Source of the DNA: Dactylosporangium siamense
Lineage (GTDB): Bacteria; Actinomycetota; Actinomycetes; Mycobacteriales; Micromonosporaceae
Direction: 5' to 3'
NCBI RefSeq assembly: GCF_016862795.1
Contig: NZ_BONQ01000185.1
Coordinates: forward strand, 1 to 52,105
Length of the DNA: 52,105 nucleotides
The translations under genes and the position numbers were made by a program. Below the pieces are notes generated by a model. The model was given only the letters and a program-made list of their open reading frames with translations, was not told where the DNA came from and made no database searches. Shown piece after piece: positions 42,086-50,863 of this stretch. Each line of letters opens with the position of its first letter. Position 1 is the stretch's first letter.

Positions 42086-43470
42086 GGTGTGTCCTTCGGT
42101 GGCGGGACGGGTCGGCGGTCGGCCCACGGGTAGGCCTGCTCGTACTGCGCGGCGAGGCGCAGCAGCAGCCGGTCGGCGCCGAACGCGGCGATGAGCTGGA
42201 ACCCGATCGGCAGCCCGGCCGGCGAATGGGGGCCGGGCAGGCTGATCGCCGGTACGCCGGTCGCGTTGGCGATGCCGGTGAACACCCGCTGGTGCGGCGG
42301 GGCGAGCTGGTCGGCGGGCCAGGGCATCGCGCCGGCGACCGGGGTCAGCAGCAGGTCGGTGGTGCGGAAGCAGTCGGCGAGCTCGAGGTGCAGCCCGCGG
42401 AAGGCGGTGAGCGCGGCCACGTAGTCGACGGCGCTCAGCGACTCGCCGTGGGCGACCATCGGCGGGTAGATGTCGGCGACGACGTCGCGCCAGCCGTCGT
42501 GGCCGCGCAGCAGCCACGCCAGCCCGGCGGTGCCGACGGTGGGCCAGTGGGCGTCGAAGGTCGCCACGTCGTGCGGGGCCGGGCCGGCGTCGACCTGGTG
42601 CCCGAGGGCGCGCAGCCGGTCGGCCACGACGTCGACCGAGGCGGTGATCTCCGGGTCCACCGGGTGCTCGCCGAACTGCGGCACGTACCGGATCCGCAGC
42701 GGCCGGTCCGGCCCGGCGGCGGCGGGCGTCAGGTGCGAGGCGCGGTCGCGCGGATCCGGTCCGGCGATCGCGTCCAGCAGCGCCTCGACGTCGGCCACGC
42801 TGCGCGCGAGGGGCGCCGCCACCTCGAAGTCGTGCAGGACGACGGGCAGCCCGTCCACCCGTGGCACCCGGCCGACCGAGGGCTTGAGGCCGACCAGCCC
42901 GCAGTAGCCGGCCGGCCAGCGGATCGACCCTCCGCCGTCGGTGCCCAGCGCGACCGGTCCCACGCCGGACGCGACCGCGGCCGCGCCGCCGCCGGTGGAC
43001 GCGCCGGTCGTCAGCGCCGGATCCCACGGGTTGCGGGTGGTGCCGTGCAGTCGCGTGCTGACGTTGCCGCGGCCGAGGGTGAACTCCGAGACGTTGGTCT
43101 TGCCGAGCACGACCCAGCCGCGTTCGCGCAGCCGGGCCACGCACAGCTCGTCGCGCGGCGCGACCCGGCCCTCGAACACCCGACTGCCCCACTCGCACGG
43201 CATGCCCGCGACCGGGATGTTGTCCTTGACCGTCAGCGGCACCCCGTCGTAGGGGCTCAGCGGCTCGCCGCGGCGCCACCGCAGGGTGCTCTGTTCGGCC
43301 TGCGCGCGGGCGGCGTCGAACGCACGGTGGGCGAAGACGTTGAGGCGCTCGTCGACGCGGGCCGCGTGCTCGATGACGGACCCGACCACCTCGGCCGGTG
43401 TCGTCGACCCCTCGGCGTAGGCCGACGCGAGTGCTCGCGCCGACCTACGCCACAGTTCGGTGGAGGTCAC
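42082..43470 (-). CDS. Amidase-signature family enzyme (candidate ureidomalonase or biuret-type hydrolase)
   Basis: 462 residues from the GTG overlapping the upstream stop. The Ser-cisSer-Lys triad is complete: Lys82 in [10 protein letters not shown], Ser158 in GASTGGG and nucleophile Ser182 in [11 protein letters not shown]; the 24-residue Ser spacing matches known amidases. The first motif reads GASTGGG rather than GGSSGGS. Such enzymes cleave amides or ureides. With a barbiturase-like gene coupled downstream, cleavage of ureidomalonate to malonate and urea is the best guess; allophanate or carboxybiuret hydrolysis are alternatives. Cytosolic. Confidence 0.88.
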   Translation of the reverse strand: MTSTELWRRSARALASAYAEGSTTPAEVVGSVIEHAARVDERLNVFAHRAFDAARAQAEQSTLRWRRGEPLSPYDGVPLTVKDNIPVAGMPCEWGSRVFEGRVAPRDELCVARLRERGWVVLGKTNVSEFTLGRGNVSTRLHGTTRNPWDPALTTGASTGGGAAAVASGVGPVALGTDGGGSIRWPAGYCGLVGLKPSVGRVPRVDGLPVVLHDFEVAAPLARSVADVEALLDAIAGPDPRDRASHLTPAAAGPDRPLRIRYVPQFGEHPVDPEITASVDVVADRLRALGHQVDAGPAPHDVATFDAHWPTVGTAGLAWLLRGHDGWRDVVADIYPPMVAHGESLSAVDYVAALTAFRGLHLELADCFRTTDLLLTPVAGAMPWPADQLAPPHQRVFTGIANATGVPAISLPGPHSPAGLPIGFQLIAAFGADRLLLRLAAQYEQAYPWADRRPVPPPKDTP

Positions 43471-45095
43471 GTCGTGGGCCGCAACGCCCAGTAGAGGATC
43501 ACTGGTTCGGGGGTGAAGGCCAGGCCGGTCACCCCGGTGGCGCTGACCATGGTCCGGCCGGTGAGCACCAGCGGCAGGAAGCCGGCGTCCTGCGCGGCGA
43601 GCTGCTGGATCCGTTGGTATGCCTGGATCCGCTCGTCGCTCGGGGGCGCCATCGCGTGCCGCGCCTGCAGCGTGTCGACCTCGGCGATGCCGGTACGGGC
43701 GAAGTTGACCACGCCGCCGGTGACGCTCCACAGCTTGACCGGGGTCTTCGCGTCCTCGACGTACGTCGACAGGCTGAACAGCACCATGCCGTCGTCGGGC
43801 GCGCCGGGCGACTTGCTGGTCGCGCGGCCGATGATGAGCTTGAACATGGCCGCCGACGTCTGCGGCTCCAGCGTCACCTCGATGCCCAGCGGCTTGAGGG
43901 CCTCCTTGATCAGCTGGGCTTCGGTGGCGAAGGTGGGGTCCTCGCTGGGGTACCGCAGCTTCGTGCCGATCTTCGGGTTGCCCGCCTGTGCCATCAGGGC
44001 GGTGGCCGCGGCCTTGTCCCCGTAGGACTTCCAGGCCGGGTCGTAGCCCGGGGCGGCCGCCGCCACGTAGGAGTCGGCGCGGGTGGCCTGTCCGAACCAG
44101 ACGTTCTTGATGATGCTGTCGTAGGGCAGGGCGTGCGCCACCGCCTGCCGGACGCGCTGGTCGGCGAACGGCCCGGTGTCGGAGGCCAGCTGCAGGTAGA
44201 CGTAGCTGGACGTGGCCGCGTGCGCGACCCGGAACGCGTCGGACTTCAGCGAGCTGGTGTCGCGGGGGCTGAGTCCGTACAGCGCCACGTTGACGCTCTT
44301 GCCCTTGAGCAGCGTCGCCACGTTGCCGTCGCTCACCACCCGCAGCGTCACCGTCTCGAACGCCGCCTTGTTGATCTCGTTGCCGGGCACGGCGGCCAGG
44401 TTGATGGTCTGGCCGACCTGGCGGCTCTTCACGAAGTACGGGCCGCTGCCGGCGGTGTTGTTCTTCAGCCACTCCTTGGCGATCGGGTCGTCCGCGGTGG
44501 CGTGGCCGCGGGCCACCTCCGAGTCCACGATCCCGTACCAGCAGGTGCGCAGCGTGGCCAGGTTGACGTCGCTGGCCTTGACGGGCGCGCCGGCGCTGTC
44601 GGTGTAGCGGATCGCGACGTGCGCGTCGTCCGGCGCGGTGATCTGCTCCGGCTTGAACACGCCGCTGTTGTTGAGCTCGACGGCGCCGTTGAGCTTGAGC
44701 GCGCGCTGCAGCGACCAGACCACGTCCTTGGCCGTCAGCGGGTTGCCGCTCGGGTAGAACTTCAGGCCCGGGCGCAGCGTGAAGGTGATCGTGTCGGCGG
44801 CGAACGTCCACGACGCGGCCACCGCGGGCGTCGAGGTGAGACCGTGTGACACGGCGTGGTCGCCGTCGGCGTCGAGCTGGTAGCCGACCAGGTTCTGGTA
44901 GACGTTCATGGCCAGCTCTTTGTCCTGGTCGGTCCGGGTGTCACCGGGGTCCATCGTGGACACGTCGCTGGGCCAGGCGGCCACCAGGCCGGTCGGCGCG
45001 GAGCTCGGCGTGTCCGTCTTGCCGGAGCACGCGGTCAGCAGGGGGACGAGCACGAGCGCGTACGCCAGGCGCCGGCGTAAGCGGGAACGGGTCAT
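43467..45095 (-). CDS. ABC transporter substrate-binding lipoprotein (OppA/SBP_bac_5 type)
   Basis: 542 residues from the ATG at 45095, which has GAGG 9 bases upstream; an ATG at 45110 is also possible. Lipobox LLTAC with Cys23. The body has SBP_bac_5 hallmarks: LRPGLKFYPSGNPLTAKDVVWSLQR in two parts, FADQRVRQAVAHALPYDSII, and a C-terminal LTGRTMVSATGV. This family binds peptides and also small ureides or nucleobase products. Together with the two permeases and two ATPases it would bring the substrate of the ring-opening enzymes into the cell. Confidence 0.92.
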   Translation of the reverse strand: MTRSRLRRRLAYALVLVPLLTACSGKTDTPSSAPTGLVAAWPSDVSTMDPGDTRTDQDKELAMNVYQNLVGYQLDADGDHAVSHGLTSTPAVAASWTFAADTITFTLRPGLKFYPSGNPLTAKDVVWSLQRALKLNGAVELNNSGVFKPEQITAPDDAHVAIRYTDSAGAPVKASDVNLATLRTCWYGIVDSEVARGHATADDPIAKEWLKNNTAGSGPYFVKSRQVGQTINLAAVPGNEINKAAFETVTLRVVSDGNVATLLKGKSVNVALYGLSPRDTSSLKSDAFRVAHAATSSYVYLQLASDTGPFADQRVRQAVAHALPYDSIIKNVWFGQATRADSYVAAAAPGYDPAWKSYGDKAAATALMAQAGNPKIGTKLRYPSEDPTFATEAQLIKEALKPLGIEVTLEPQTSAAMFKLIIGRATSKSPGAPDDGMVLFSLSTYVEDAKTPVKLWSVTGGVVNFARTGIAEVDTLQARHAMAPPSDERIQAYQRIQQLAAQDAGFLPLVLTGRTMVSATGVTGLAFTPEPVILYWALRPTT

Positions 45096-45120
45096 GGCAG
45101 CGGTCCTCATCTCAGTTTCG

Positions 45121-46095
45121 TCATCGCGGTTGTCGGTGGGTCACCGGGCACGCGGCGAAGTGGTCGGGCCGGAACTCGGCCAGGGAGGGTTGCCTGGTGG
45201 TGCAGCTCGCCTCGGCGAGCGGGCAGCGCGACGCGAGCACGCAGCCCGGGTTGCGGTCGAAGGGGCTCGGAATCTCGCCGGTGAGGCGGATGGTGCGGTG
45301 GTGCCCGCCGTGCGCCGCAACGGGCGCAGCGTCGATGAGGGCCTGCGTGTACGGGTGCGCCGGATGCCGGAGCACCTCCGCGACCGGGCCGGTCTCGATC
45401 ACCCGGCCGAGGTACATCACGGCCACGGTGTGCGCGATCCGGCGCACGGTGTGCAGGTCGTGCGAGATGAGCAGGTAGGCGAGGTCGTTCTCGCGCTGCA
45501 GCCGGGCCAGCAGGTCGAGCACCACACCGCGGGTGGAGGCGTCCAGCGACGCGGTCGGCTCGTCGAGGATGACGACCTTCGGCTCGACGGCCAGGGCCCG
45601 GGCGATGCCGACGCGCTGGCGCTGGCCGCCGGAGAGCGCGGCCGGCCGCCGTTCGAGGATCGCCTCGTCCAGCTCCACCGCCGCGAGGAGCTCCCGGATG
45701 CGGCGGGCCCGGTCGGCGGGGGAGCGGCGCAGGTGCAGCCGCATCGGCTCGTCCAGGATCTCGCGGACGCGCTGGCGCGGGTCCAGCGAGGAGCGCGGGT
45801 CCTGGAACACCATCTGGATGTCCTTGTAGATGTCGCGCCGGCGGCGGAACGCCGACAGCGGGCGGCCGTCGACCAGGACGGTGCCGGCGGTCGGCTCGAC
45901 CAGCCGCAGGATGGACCGGGCCAGGGTCGACTTGCCCGAGCCGCTCTCGCCGACCACGGCCGACGTCCGGCCGGCGTGCAGCTCCAGGTCGACCCCGTCG
46001 ACGGCGCGCAGGGTGCGCCGGGACCCTCGGCTGCGCACGGTGAACTCGGTGCGCAGCCCGGTGACGCTCAGCAGTGGCTTCCCCGGCTCGGTCAT
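45121..46095 (-). CDS. Oligopeptide-type ABC transporter ATPase, OppF-like
   Basis: 324 residues; ATG overlaps the OppD stop. Walker A GESGSGKS at 49-56, Q loop VFQDPRSSLDP, signature LSGGQ at 154-158, Walker B ILDEP at 177-181. The C-terminal OppD/F extension with spaced Cys residues (NPGCVLASRCPLAEASC and CPVTH) resembles the Cys cluster of dipeptide transporter ATPases. Confidence 0.93.
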   Translation of the reverse strand: MTEPGKPLLSVTGLRTEFTVRSRGSRRTLRAVDGVDLELHAGRTSAVVGESGSGKSTLARSILRLVEPTAGTVLVDGRPLSAFRRRRDIYKDIQMVFQDPRSSLDPRQRVREILDEPMRLHLRRSPADRARRIRELLAAVELDEAILERRPAALSGGQRQRVGIARALAVEPKVVILDEPTASLDASTRGVVLDLLARLQRENDLAYLLISHDLHTVRRIAHTVAVMYLGRVIETGPVAEVLRHPAHPYTQALIDAAPVAAHGGHHRTIRLTGEIPSPFDRNPGCVLASRCPLAEASCTTRQPSLAEFRPDHFAACPVTHRQPR

Positions 46096-46955
46096 GCCGT
46101 CCCCTCCGGTTCCGTGTCCTGGTTGGCCGTGTCCTGGTTGGCCGTGCCCTGGTTGGCCGTGCCCTGGTCGACCGTGTCGCGGTTGGCCGCGAGCAGGGTT
46201 CGCGCGTAGTCGGTGGCCGGGTCGGAGAAGAACGTGGCCGCGTCGGCCTGCTCGACCACCCGGCCGCGCCGCATCACCACCACCCGGTCGCAGGCCTCGC
46301 CGACGAGGCCGAGGTCGTGGGTGACCAGGCAGGTGGTGAGGCCGGCCTCCTGGGTCAGCGCCACGATGAGCTCCATGACGTCGGCCTGCGTGGTGACGTC
46401 CAGGCCGGTGGTCGGCTCGTCGAGCAGCAGCAGCCGCGGCTCGCACAGCAGGGCCATGACGATCATCACGCGCTGCGCCATGCCGCCGGAGAACTCGTGC
46501 GGATACTGGGCCATCCGGCGGCGGGGCTCGGGGATCGCGACCCGGGCCAGGGTCTGCTCCACCAGCGCGGCCGCGTCCCGGCGGGAGAGCCCGCGGTGCA
46601 GCCGGGCCACGTCGCACAGCTGCCGCCCGACGGTGAGCACCGGGTTGAGCGACGAGCGGGCGTCCTGGAAGACCATCGCGATCTGCGATCCGCGCAGGGC
46701 ACGGTAGCCGGCCTCGTCCAGACCCATCAGCTCCCGGCCGTCGAAGCGGATCGAGCCTCCGGTGACCAGGCCGGGCGGCTGCAGGCCGAGGATGGACAGG
46801 GCGGTCAGCGACTTGCCGCTGCCGGTCTCGCCGACGACGGCGGTGATGCCGCCCGCCGGCAGGTCGAACGACACGTCGTGCAGGACAGGGGTGTCGCCCG
46901 CGCGTGTGCGGAACACCCCGGAGAGCCCGCGCACCTCGAGCAGCGCCGCGCTCAT
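46092..46955 (-). CDS. Oligopeptide-type ABC transporter ATPase, OppD-like, with repeat tail
   Basis: 287 residues; ATG overlaps the permease stop. Walker A GETGSGKS at 42-49, Q loop VFQDARSSLNP, signature FSGGMAQR, Walker B LLLDEPTTGLD. It lacks the usual OppD C-terminal Cys region; after TDYARTLLAANRD the tail is a repetitive TANQ(G/D)T sequence encoded by a 15-bp tandem repeat. It pairs with the OppF-like protein. Confidence 0.93.
   Translation of the reverse strand: MSAALLEVRGLSGVFRTRAGDTPVLHDVSFDLPAGGITAVVGETGSGKSLTALSILGLQPPGLVTGGSIRFDGRELMGLDEAGYRALRGSQIAMVFQDARSSLNPVLTVGRQLCDVARLHRGLSRRDAAALVEQTLARVAIPEPRRRMAQYPHEFSGGMAQRVMIVMALLCEPRLLLLDEPTTGLDVTTQADVMELIVALTQEAGLTTCLVTHDLGLVGEACDRVVVMRRGRVVEQADAATFFSDPATDYARTLLAANRDTVDQGTANQGTANQDTANQDTEPEGTA
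46114..46188 (-). repeat. Five 15-bp tandem repeats in the OppD-like tail
   Basis: Unit on the plus strand GTGTCCTGGTTGGCC, five copies (46114, 46129, 46144, 46159, 46174), the first two identical and the others with one to three changes. In frame it encodes repeats such as ANQDT. Copy number could vary by slippage without frameshift. Confidence 0.9.
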
Positions 46956-47773
46956 CGCTCGTCCCGATCGACGATGCCGTCGCCCACCAGGTAGAAGGCG
47001 GTCGACAGGAGCAGGATGCCGAGGCCGGGGAAGAGCGAGATCCAGTACTCGTCGGGGAAGTCGCGGCCGCCGGCGATCATCGAGCCCCATTCCGGGCTGC
47101 CGGGCTCGATGCCGACGCCGATGAAGCCGAGGCTGGACACGACGATCGCGACCCAGGCGGCGTTGACGGCGGCGTAGGACACCAGCGGGGTGAGGCTGTT
47201 GGGGACGAGATGCCGGGCGAGCACGCCGGCGCCGCTGTTGCCGGCGAGGATCGCGGCGTCGGCGAACTCCCAGCCGCGCCGGGCCTTCACCTCGGCGCGG
47301 ATCAGCCGCAGGTAGCCGGGCAGGCCCACGAAGGCCACCACGACGATGACGTTGACCAGCCCGTTGCCCAGGGCCGCGACCAGGAGCATGGCCAGCAGGA
47401 GGGCCGGGAACGACTGCAGGACCTCGGTGACGCGCATGATGAGCCAGTCGGTCCAGCCGCCCCAGTATCCGGCGACGGCGCCGAGCACGCCGCCGATGGC
47501 GAAGGCGAGGGCCACCGCGACCACGGTCAGCCAGACGTCGGTCGCGGTCGCGGCCAGGGTCATCGAGAACACGTCGGCGCCGGCCTGGTCGGTGCCGAAC
47601 CAGTGCCGGGCACCGGGTGCCAGGAACGGGTCCCCGACGCCGGGGGTGTTCGGGTCGTACGGCGTCCACAGCCGGCCGACGAGCGCGGCGACGAGCAGCA
47701 GCAGCATCAGCGCCGCACCCAGCCGGGCGGACATCGGATGGTGCCGCCACCAGCGGCCCGGTGCGGCGCTCAT
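46952..47773 (-). CDS. Oligopeptide-type ABC transporter permease, DppC/OppC-like
   Basis: 273 residues; ATG overlaps the first permease stop. N-terminal OppC domain region (PNTPGVGDPFLAPGARHWFGTDQAGADVFS, in parts), six membrane helices, and the EAA-type cytoplasmic loop (IRAEVKARRGWEFADAAILAG). C-terminus EYWISLFPGLGILLLSTAFYLVGDGI is typical. Confidence 0.93.
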   Translation of the reverse strand: MSAAPGRWWRHHPMSARLGAALMLLLLVAALVGRLWTPYDPNTPGVGDPFLAPGARHWFGTDQAGADVFSMTLAATATDVWLTVVAVALAFAIGGVLGAVAGYWGGWTDWLIMRVTEVLQSFPALLLAMLLVAALGNGLVNVIVVVAFVGLPGYLRLIRAEVKARRGWEFADAAILAGNSGAGVLARHLVPNSLTPLVSYAAVNAAWVAIVVSSLGFIGVGIEPGSPEWGSMIAGGRDFPDEYWISLFPGLGILLLSTAFYLVGDGIVDRDER

Positions 47774-48837
47774 GAGCGCGTCCTCGGATCGGCGGCGGCG
47801 TAGGCGAGGTCGACCAGCGCGTAGAGCACGACGTAGACGACCGCGGCGTAGAGCACGAAACCCTGCAGGGCCGGGAAGTCGGACTGCTGCACGGCGACCA
47901 GGGCGTACTGCCCGATGCCCGGCCAGCCGAAGACGCCCTCGACCAGCACGGCACCGGTGAACGCGAACGCGACGCCGTTGGCGATCATGGTGATCACCGG
48001 CAGGAGCGCGTTGCGCAGGGCGTGCGCGGTCAGCACCCGGCGGTGGGGGAACCCGTAGGCGGTGGCGGTGCGCACGTAGTCGCTGCGCAGTGCCTCCACC
48101 ATGCCCGAGCGGGCCACCCGCGTGATCGGTGCGAAGATCCCGCAGGCCAGCACGGCCACCGGCAGCACCAGCTGGGCCGCCGCGAGGCCGGCCGTCTGCG
48201 TGTCGCCGGCCAGCAGCGCGTCGAGCACGTAGGAGCCGGTCATGGTCGGCGGCGGGTCGACGCCGGCGGGGAGCCGCCCGATCGGGCCGGGCAGGATCCC
48301 GAGGCTGACGAAGAACAGCGAGAGCAGCATCAGGCCGAGCCAGAACGGCGGCATGGCCAGGGCGGCCACGGTGACGACGCGGATGGCGTGGTCGGCGAGC
48401 CGGCCCCGGCGCAGCGCGGCGACGATGCCCAGGCCGGTGCCGAGCGCGACGCCGATGATCAGGGCCGGCACGGCCAGCTCCAGCGTGGCCGGGAACCGGT
48501 CGAGCAGGTCGTCGCTGACGGGCTGGTTGGTGCCGAACGAGGTGCCCAGGTCGCCGCGGGCGAGGTGGCCGAGGTAGATGCCGTACTGGCTGACGATCGA
48601 GCCGTCCAACCCGAGCTCGGTGCGGACCGCGTCGCGGACCTCGGTGCCGGCCCCGGGCGGGACGAGCAGGCCGATCGGGTCGGGTGCGACGACCCGCACG
48701 ACGAGGAAGGTGAAGGTGACCACGCCCCAGATCACGAGCAGGGCACCGCCGAGCTTCCGGCCGGCGAGCAGCGCCACCGCCGCCAGTCGCGCGGCGGCGG
48801 GTTCGGCAGTGGGTCGGGCAGTGACTGTGCCTACCAA
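47770..48837 (-). CDS. Oligopeptide-type ABC transporter permease, DppB/OppB-like
   Basis: 355 residues from a TTG preceded by GAGGAGG at 6-base spacing; the ATG upstream at 48945 would read through the promoter. N-terminal GTSFGTNQPV motif, six helices, and the EAA loop (VARSGMVEALRSDYVRTATAYGFPHRRVLTAHALRNALLPV, in parts). First gene of the minus-strand operon, divergent from the IclR gene. Confidence 0.92.
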   Translation of the reverse strand: MVGTVTARPTAEPAAARLAAVALLAGRKLGGALLVIWGVVTFTFLVVRVVAPDPIGLLVPPGAGTEVRDAVRTELGLDGSIVSQYGIYLGHLARGDLGTSFGTNQPVSDDLLDRFPATLELAVPALIIGVALGTGLGIVAALRRGRLADHAIRVVTVAALAMPPFWLGLMLLSLFFVSLGILPGPIGRLPAGVDPPPTMTGSYVLDALLAGDTQTAGLAAAQLVLPVAVLACGIFAPITRVARSGMVEALRSDYVRTATAYGFPHRRVLTAHALRNALLPVITMIANGVAFAFTGAVLVEGVFGWPGIGQYALVAVQQSDFPALQGFVLYAAVVYVVLYALVDLAYAAADPRTRS

Positions 48838-48857
48838 GCCGGACCTCCTCAAACTCT

Positions 48858-49007
48858 GTTTCCGTGTGGCGGAAACTGCATTTCCACCATCGATCGGGCA
48901 AGTATTGGAACGTCCCGCGCAGCTGTCAAGAGGAGGCATTGACAAGCCAGTACAGTGGCTTCAATACTTCGGACCTCGCGGAAACAACGATTTCGTGTGG
49001 CGGAAAC
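48858..49007. promoter_or_regulatory. Divergent promoters with IclR operators for the ureide/pyrimidine locus
   Basis: On the minus strand TTGACA (48929-48924), 17 bp, AATACT (48906-48901) drives the transporter/amidohydrolase operon. On the plus strand TTGACA (48939-48944), 18 bp, AATACT (48963-48968) drives iclR and its partners. Downstream of the minus-strand start lies GTTTCCGTGTGGCGGAAAC (48858-48876), a perfect inverted repeat of GTTTCCG. Downstream of the plus-strand start lie CGGAAAC (48979-48985) and TTTCGTGTGGCGGAAAC (48991-49007), sharing the TGTGGCGGAAAC core. The symmetric arrangement fits one regulator acting on both sides. Confidence 0.8.
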
Positions 49008-49037
49008 ATGTGCGACACGAGGGATGGGGAACGGCTG

Positions 49038-49934
49038 ATGGGCAAGACTGGCGAGGAGAAGCCGATGCACGTCGTCGTGCGTGCGCTTGCCGTGCTCAAT
49101 CACCTCTCGAGCTACCGGCAGGGGCTGACGCTGCAGCAGCTGCACCAGCAGCTGGAGATCCCGGTCGGAAGCATGCACCGGCTGCTGGGCACCCTGGAGC
49201 ACGAAGGCTTCGTCAGCCGGTCGCCGACCACGAAGCGGTACGTGCTCGGCGCCAACGCGGTCAAGCTCGGCCACAGCGACGACTACGAGCCGTTCCTGAT
49301 CCAGCCGCCGGCGGCACTGCTGGAGGCGGAGCGGCTGCTCGGTGAGACCGTCGTCCTCACCCAGCTCATCGACGGGCGGGTGGTGGCCGTCTCCATCGCC
49401 GGCACGAAACGGCCGCTGCGCCTGTTCGTCCGCCTGGGCCAGGAGGTCCCGCTGCACGCCGCGGCCTCGGCCCGGGCGATCCTTGCCTACCAGGACCCGG
49501 CCCTCGCCGAGGCGCTGCTCTCGTCGTTTCCGCGCCCGTCGTTCACGGCCGGCACGGTGCGCGAGCTGAACCGGATCATCGACCACCTGGCACTGATCCG
49601 CGAGCGCGGGTTCGACGTCTGCGACAACGAGCTCGACGAAGGCGTGTGGGCCGTGTCCGCGCCGGTCCACAGTGGACCGGCCGGCCGGGTCAGCACCGCG
49701 GTGACCGTCTGCGCCGCGTGGTCGCGGGTGGCCGATCCGGCCGAGCGCGCGGCCGCGGCCCGGGTGGTGCTCGACACCGCGCAGCGGATCTCCCGGGAAC
49801 AGGGCTACGACAAGCCGTTCGCGGCCGACCCGGGCGTGGCCGAGCTGACCGACCTGTTCGCCGGCGACGCCGCGGCGCACGGCCTGCCCGCCGGCCGTGC
49901 GCCGCGGGTGTCCGGGGTCCGGGCCGAGTCGTGA
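49038..49934 (+). CDS. IclR-family regulator of the ureide/pyrimidine locus
   Basis: 298 residues from the ATG at 49038; a nearer start at 49008 would fall within the operator. Winged helix about 10-75 (VRALAVLNHLSSYRQGLTLQQLHQQLEIPVGSMHRLLGTLE, in parts), effector domain about 95-265 (VVAVSIAGTKRPLRLFVRLGQEVPLHAAASARAILAY, in parts; FDVCDNELDEGVWAVSAPV). It probably senses a pyrimidine- or ureide-derived acid. Its stop overlaps the next start by GTGA. Confidence 0.9.
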   Translation: MGKTGEEKPMHVVVRALAVLNHLSSYRQGLTLQQLHQQLEIPVGSMHRLLGTLEHEGFVSRSPTTKRYVLGANAVKLGHSDDYEPFLIQPPAALLEAERLLGETVVLTQLIDGRVVAVSIAGTKRPLRLFVRLGQEVPLHAAASARAILAYQDPALAEALLSSFPRPSFTAGTVRELNRIIDHLALIRERGFDVCDNELDEGVWAVSAPVHSGPAGRVSTAVTVCAAWSRVADPAERAAAARVVLDTAQRISREQGYDKPFAADPGVAELTDLFAGDAAAHGLPAGRAPRVSGVRAES

Positions 49935-50461
49935 GCCCGTTCACCCTGGCCGCGCTGGACCGGTCCCCGGGCGAGCTCGCCGCCGAGCTGGCGGCCGACC
50001 TCTGGGCGACGAGCACCGGCGCCGCGGACGCGGCGGCCCGGTGGCTGTCCCGACCGGCGCTGCTGCGCCGGCTGGCGGAAGGGCTGGCCGGGCACGTCCC
50101 CGCGACCGCCGACCGGATCGCGGCCGGCGGGCCGGGCGCCGCGGCGCTCGGCGCGGCCGTGTCCCTGTGGACCGGGCTGCCCTTCGTCGCGTTCCCCGAA
50201 GGTTCGGACGTGCCGGATCGCGACTGGTGTACGCCGGAGCTCGGGGAGCTCGACCGGGGTGACCGGGTGGTGGTCGTCGCACTGAACGGGGCGACCGCTC
50301 GGGATCTGGTGCCACGGTTGCGCGCGGACGGGGCGGTGATCGCCGCGGTTGCCGTCGTCGTCGCCGAGGAGCCAGGTGTCGCAGGTGTCGCCGTCGTCGC
50401 CGAGGAGCCCGGTGCCATGGCGCTCGTGCGTCGCGGCCCGCACGGCTTTGTCCCAGCCTGA
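49931..50461 (+). CDS. Degenerate phosphoribosyltransferase-like protein 1
   Basis: 176 residues from a GTG. The segment ADRIAAGGPGAAALGAAVSLWTGLPFVAF resembles the N-terminal half of orotate-type phosphoribosyltransferases, and DRGDRVVVVALNGATARDLVPRLRADGAVIAAVAVVV resembles the strand carrying the PRPP motif. The usual acidic pair (VDDVITTG) is replaced by VALNGATA, so PRPP binding is probably lost or altered. A near-duplicate VVAEEPG segment occurs twice in the C-terminus. It is coupled to iclR upstream and 27 bp before a second protein of the same kind. Confidence 0.55.
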   Translation: MSPFTLAALDRSPGELAAELAADLWATSTGAADAAARWLSRPALLRRLAEGLAGHVPATADRIAAGGPGAAALGAAVSLWTGLPFVAFPEGSDVPDRDWCTPELGELDRGDRVVVVALNGATARDLVPRLRADGAVIAAVAVVVAEEPGVAGVAVVAEEPGAMALVRRGPHGFVPA

Positions 50462-50488
50462 CAGCTCGCACGTGACAGGAGGAGTCTC

Positions 50489-50863
50489 ATGCCCATGACC
50501 AACCGGGCCGATCCGTCCAATGTGGAACTCGCCGGCGCGGCACTGGCGGAGGTCGCCGCGCAGCACCGTCCGACTTCGGTGGTGAGCTGGTCGGCCACGC
50601 TCGACGTGCTGCTCGCCCATGTGGTGGCCCGGGAGCTCGGGATCCCCCGCCTGGAGGCGGACCTCGATCTGGGCCGGCTGCTGCTGGACGGCCACGACCC
50701 GTCCGACGGGCTGAGCGCCGAGCGGGTCGTCCTCGTCGCCGACGCGATCACCGCCGACCGACCGATCGAGCCGCTCATCGCCGCGGTGGCGGGCGGCGGT
50801 GGGCAGGTCGTCGCGGTCTGCTCGGCCCGCGACGGCGTCAGGACGGCGGACCACACGCCATGA
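50489..50863 (+). CDS. Degenerate phosphoribosyltransferase-like protein 2
   Basis: 124 residues; ATG after AGGAGGAG, with a second ATG two codons in. VVSWSATLDVLLAHVVARELGIPRLEADLDLGRLLLD and SAERVVLVADAITADRPIEPLIAAVAGGGGQVVAV have the strand order of a type I phosphoribosyltransferase, with VADAITAD in place of VDDVITTG (one Asp kept). It is shorter than a full enzyme. With protein 1 it may form a split or heteromeric unit. Its stop overlaps the M20 hydrolase start. The assignment is tentative. Confidence 0.5.
   Translation: MPMTNRADPSNVELAGAALAEVAAQHRPTSVVSWSATLDVLLAHVVARELGIPRLEADLDLGRLLLDGHDPSDGLSAERVVLVADAITADRPIEPLIAAVAGGGGQVVAVCSARDGVRTADHTP

Noticed and set aside
46114-46188. Short regular repeats considered as a CRISPR array
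   Set aside because: The 15-bp units are directly adjacent without spacers and are in frame within a coding sequence.
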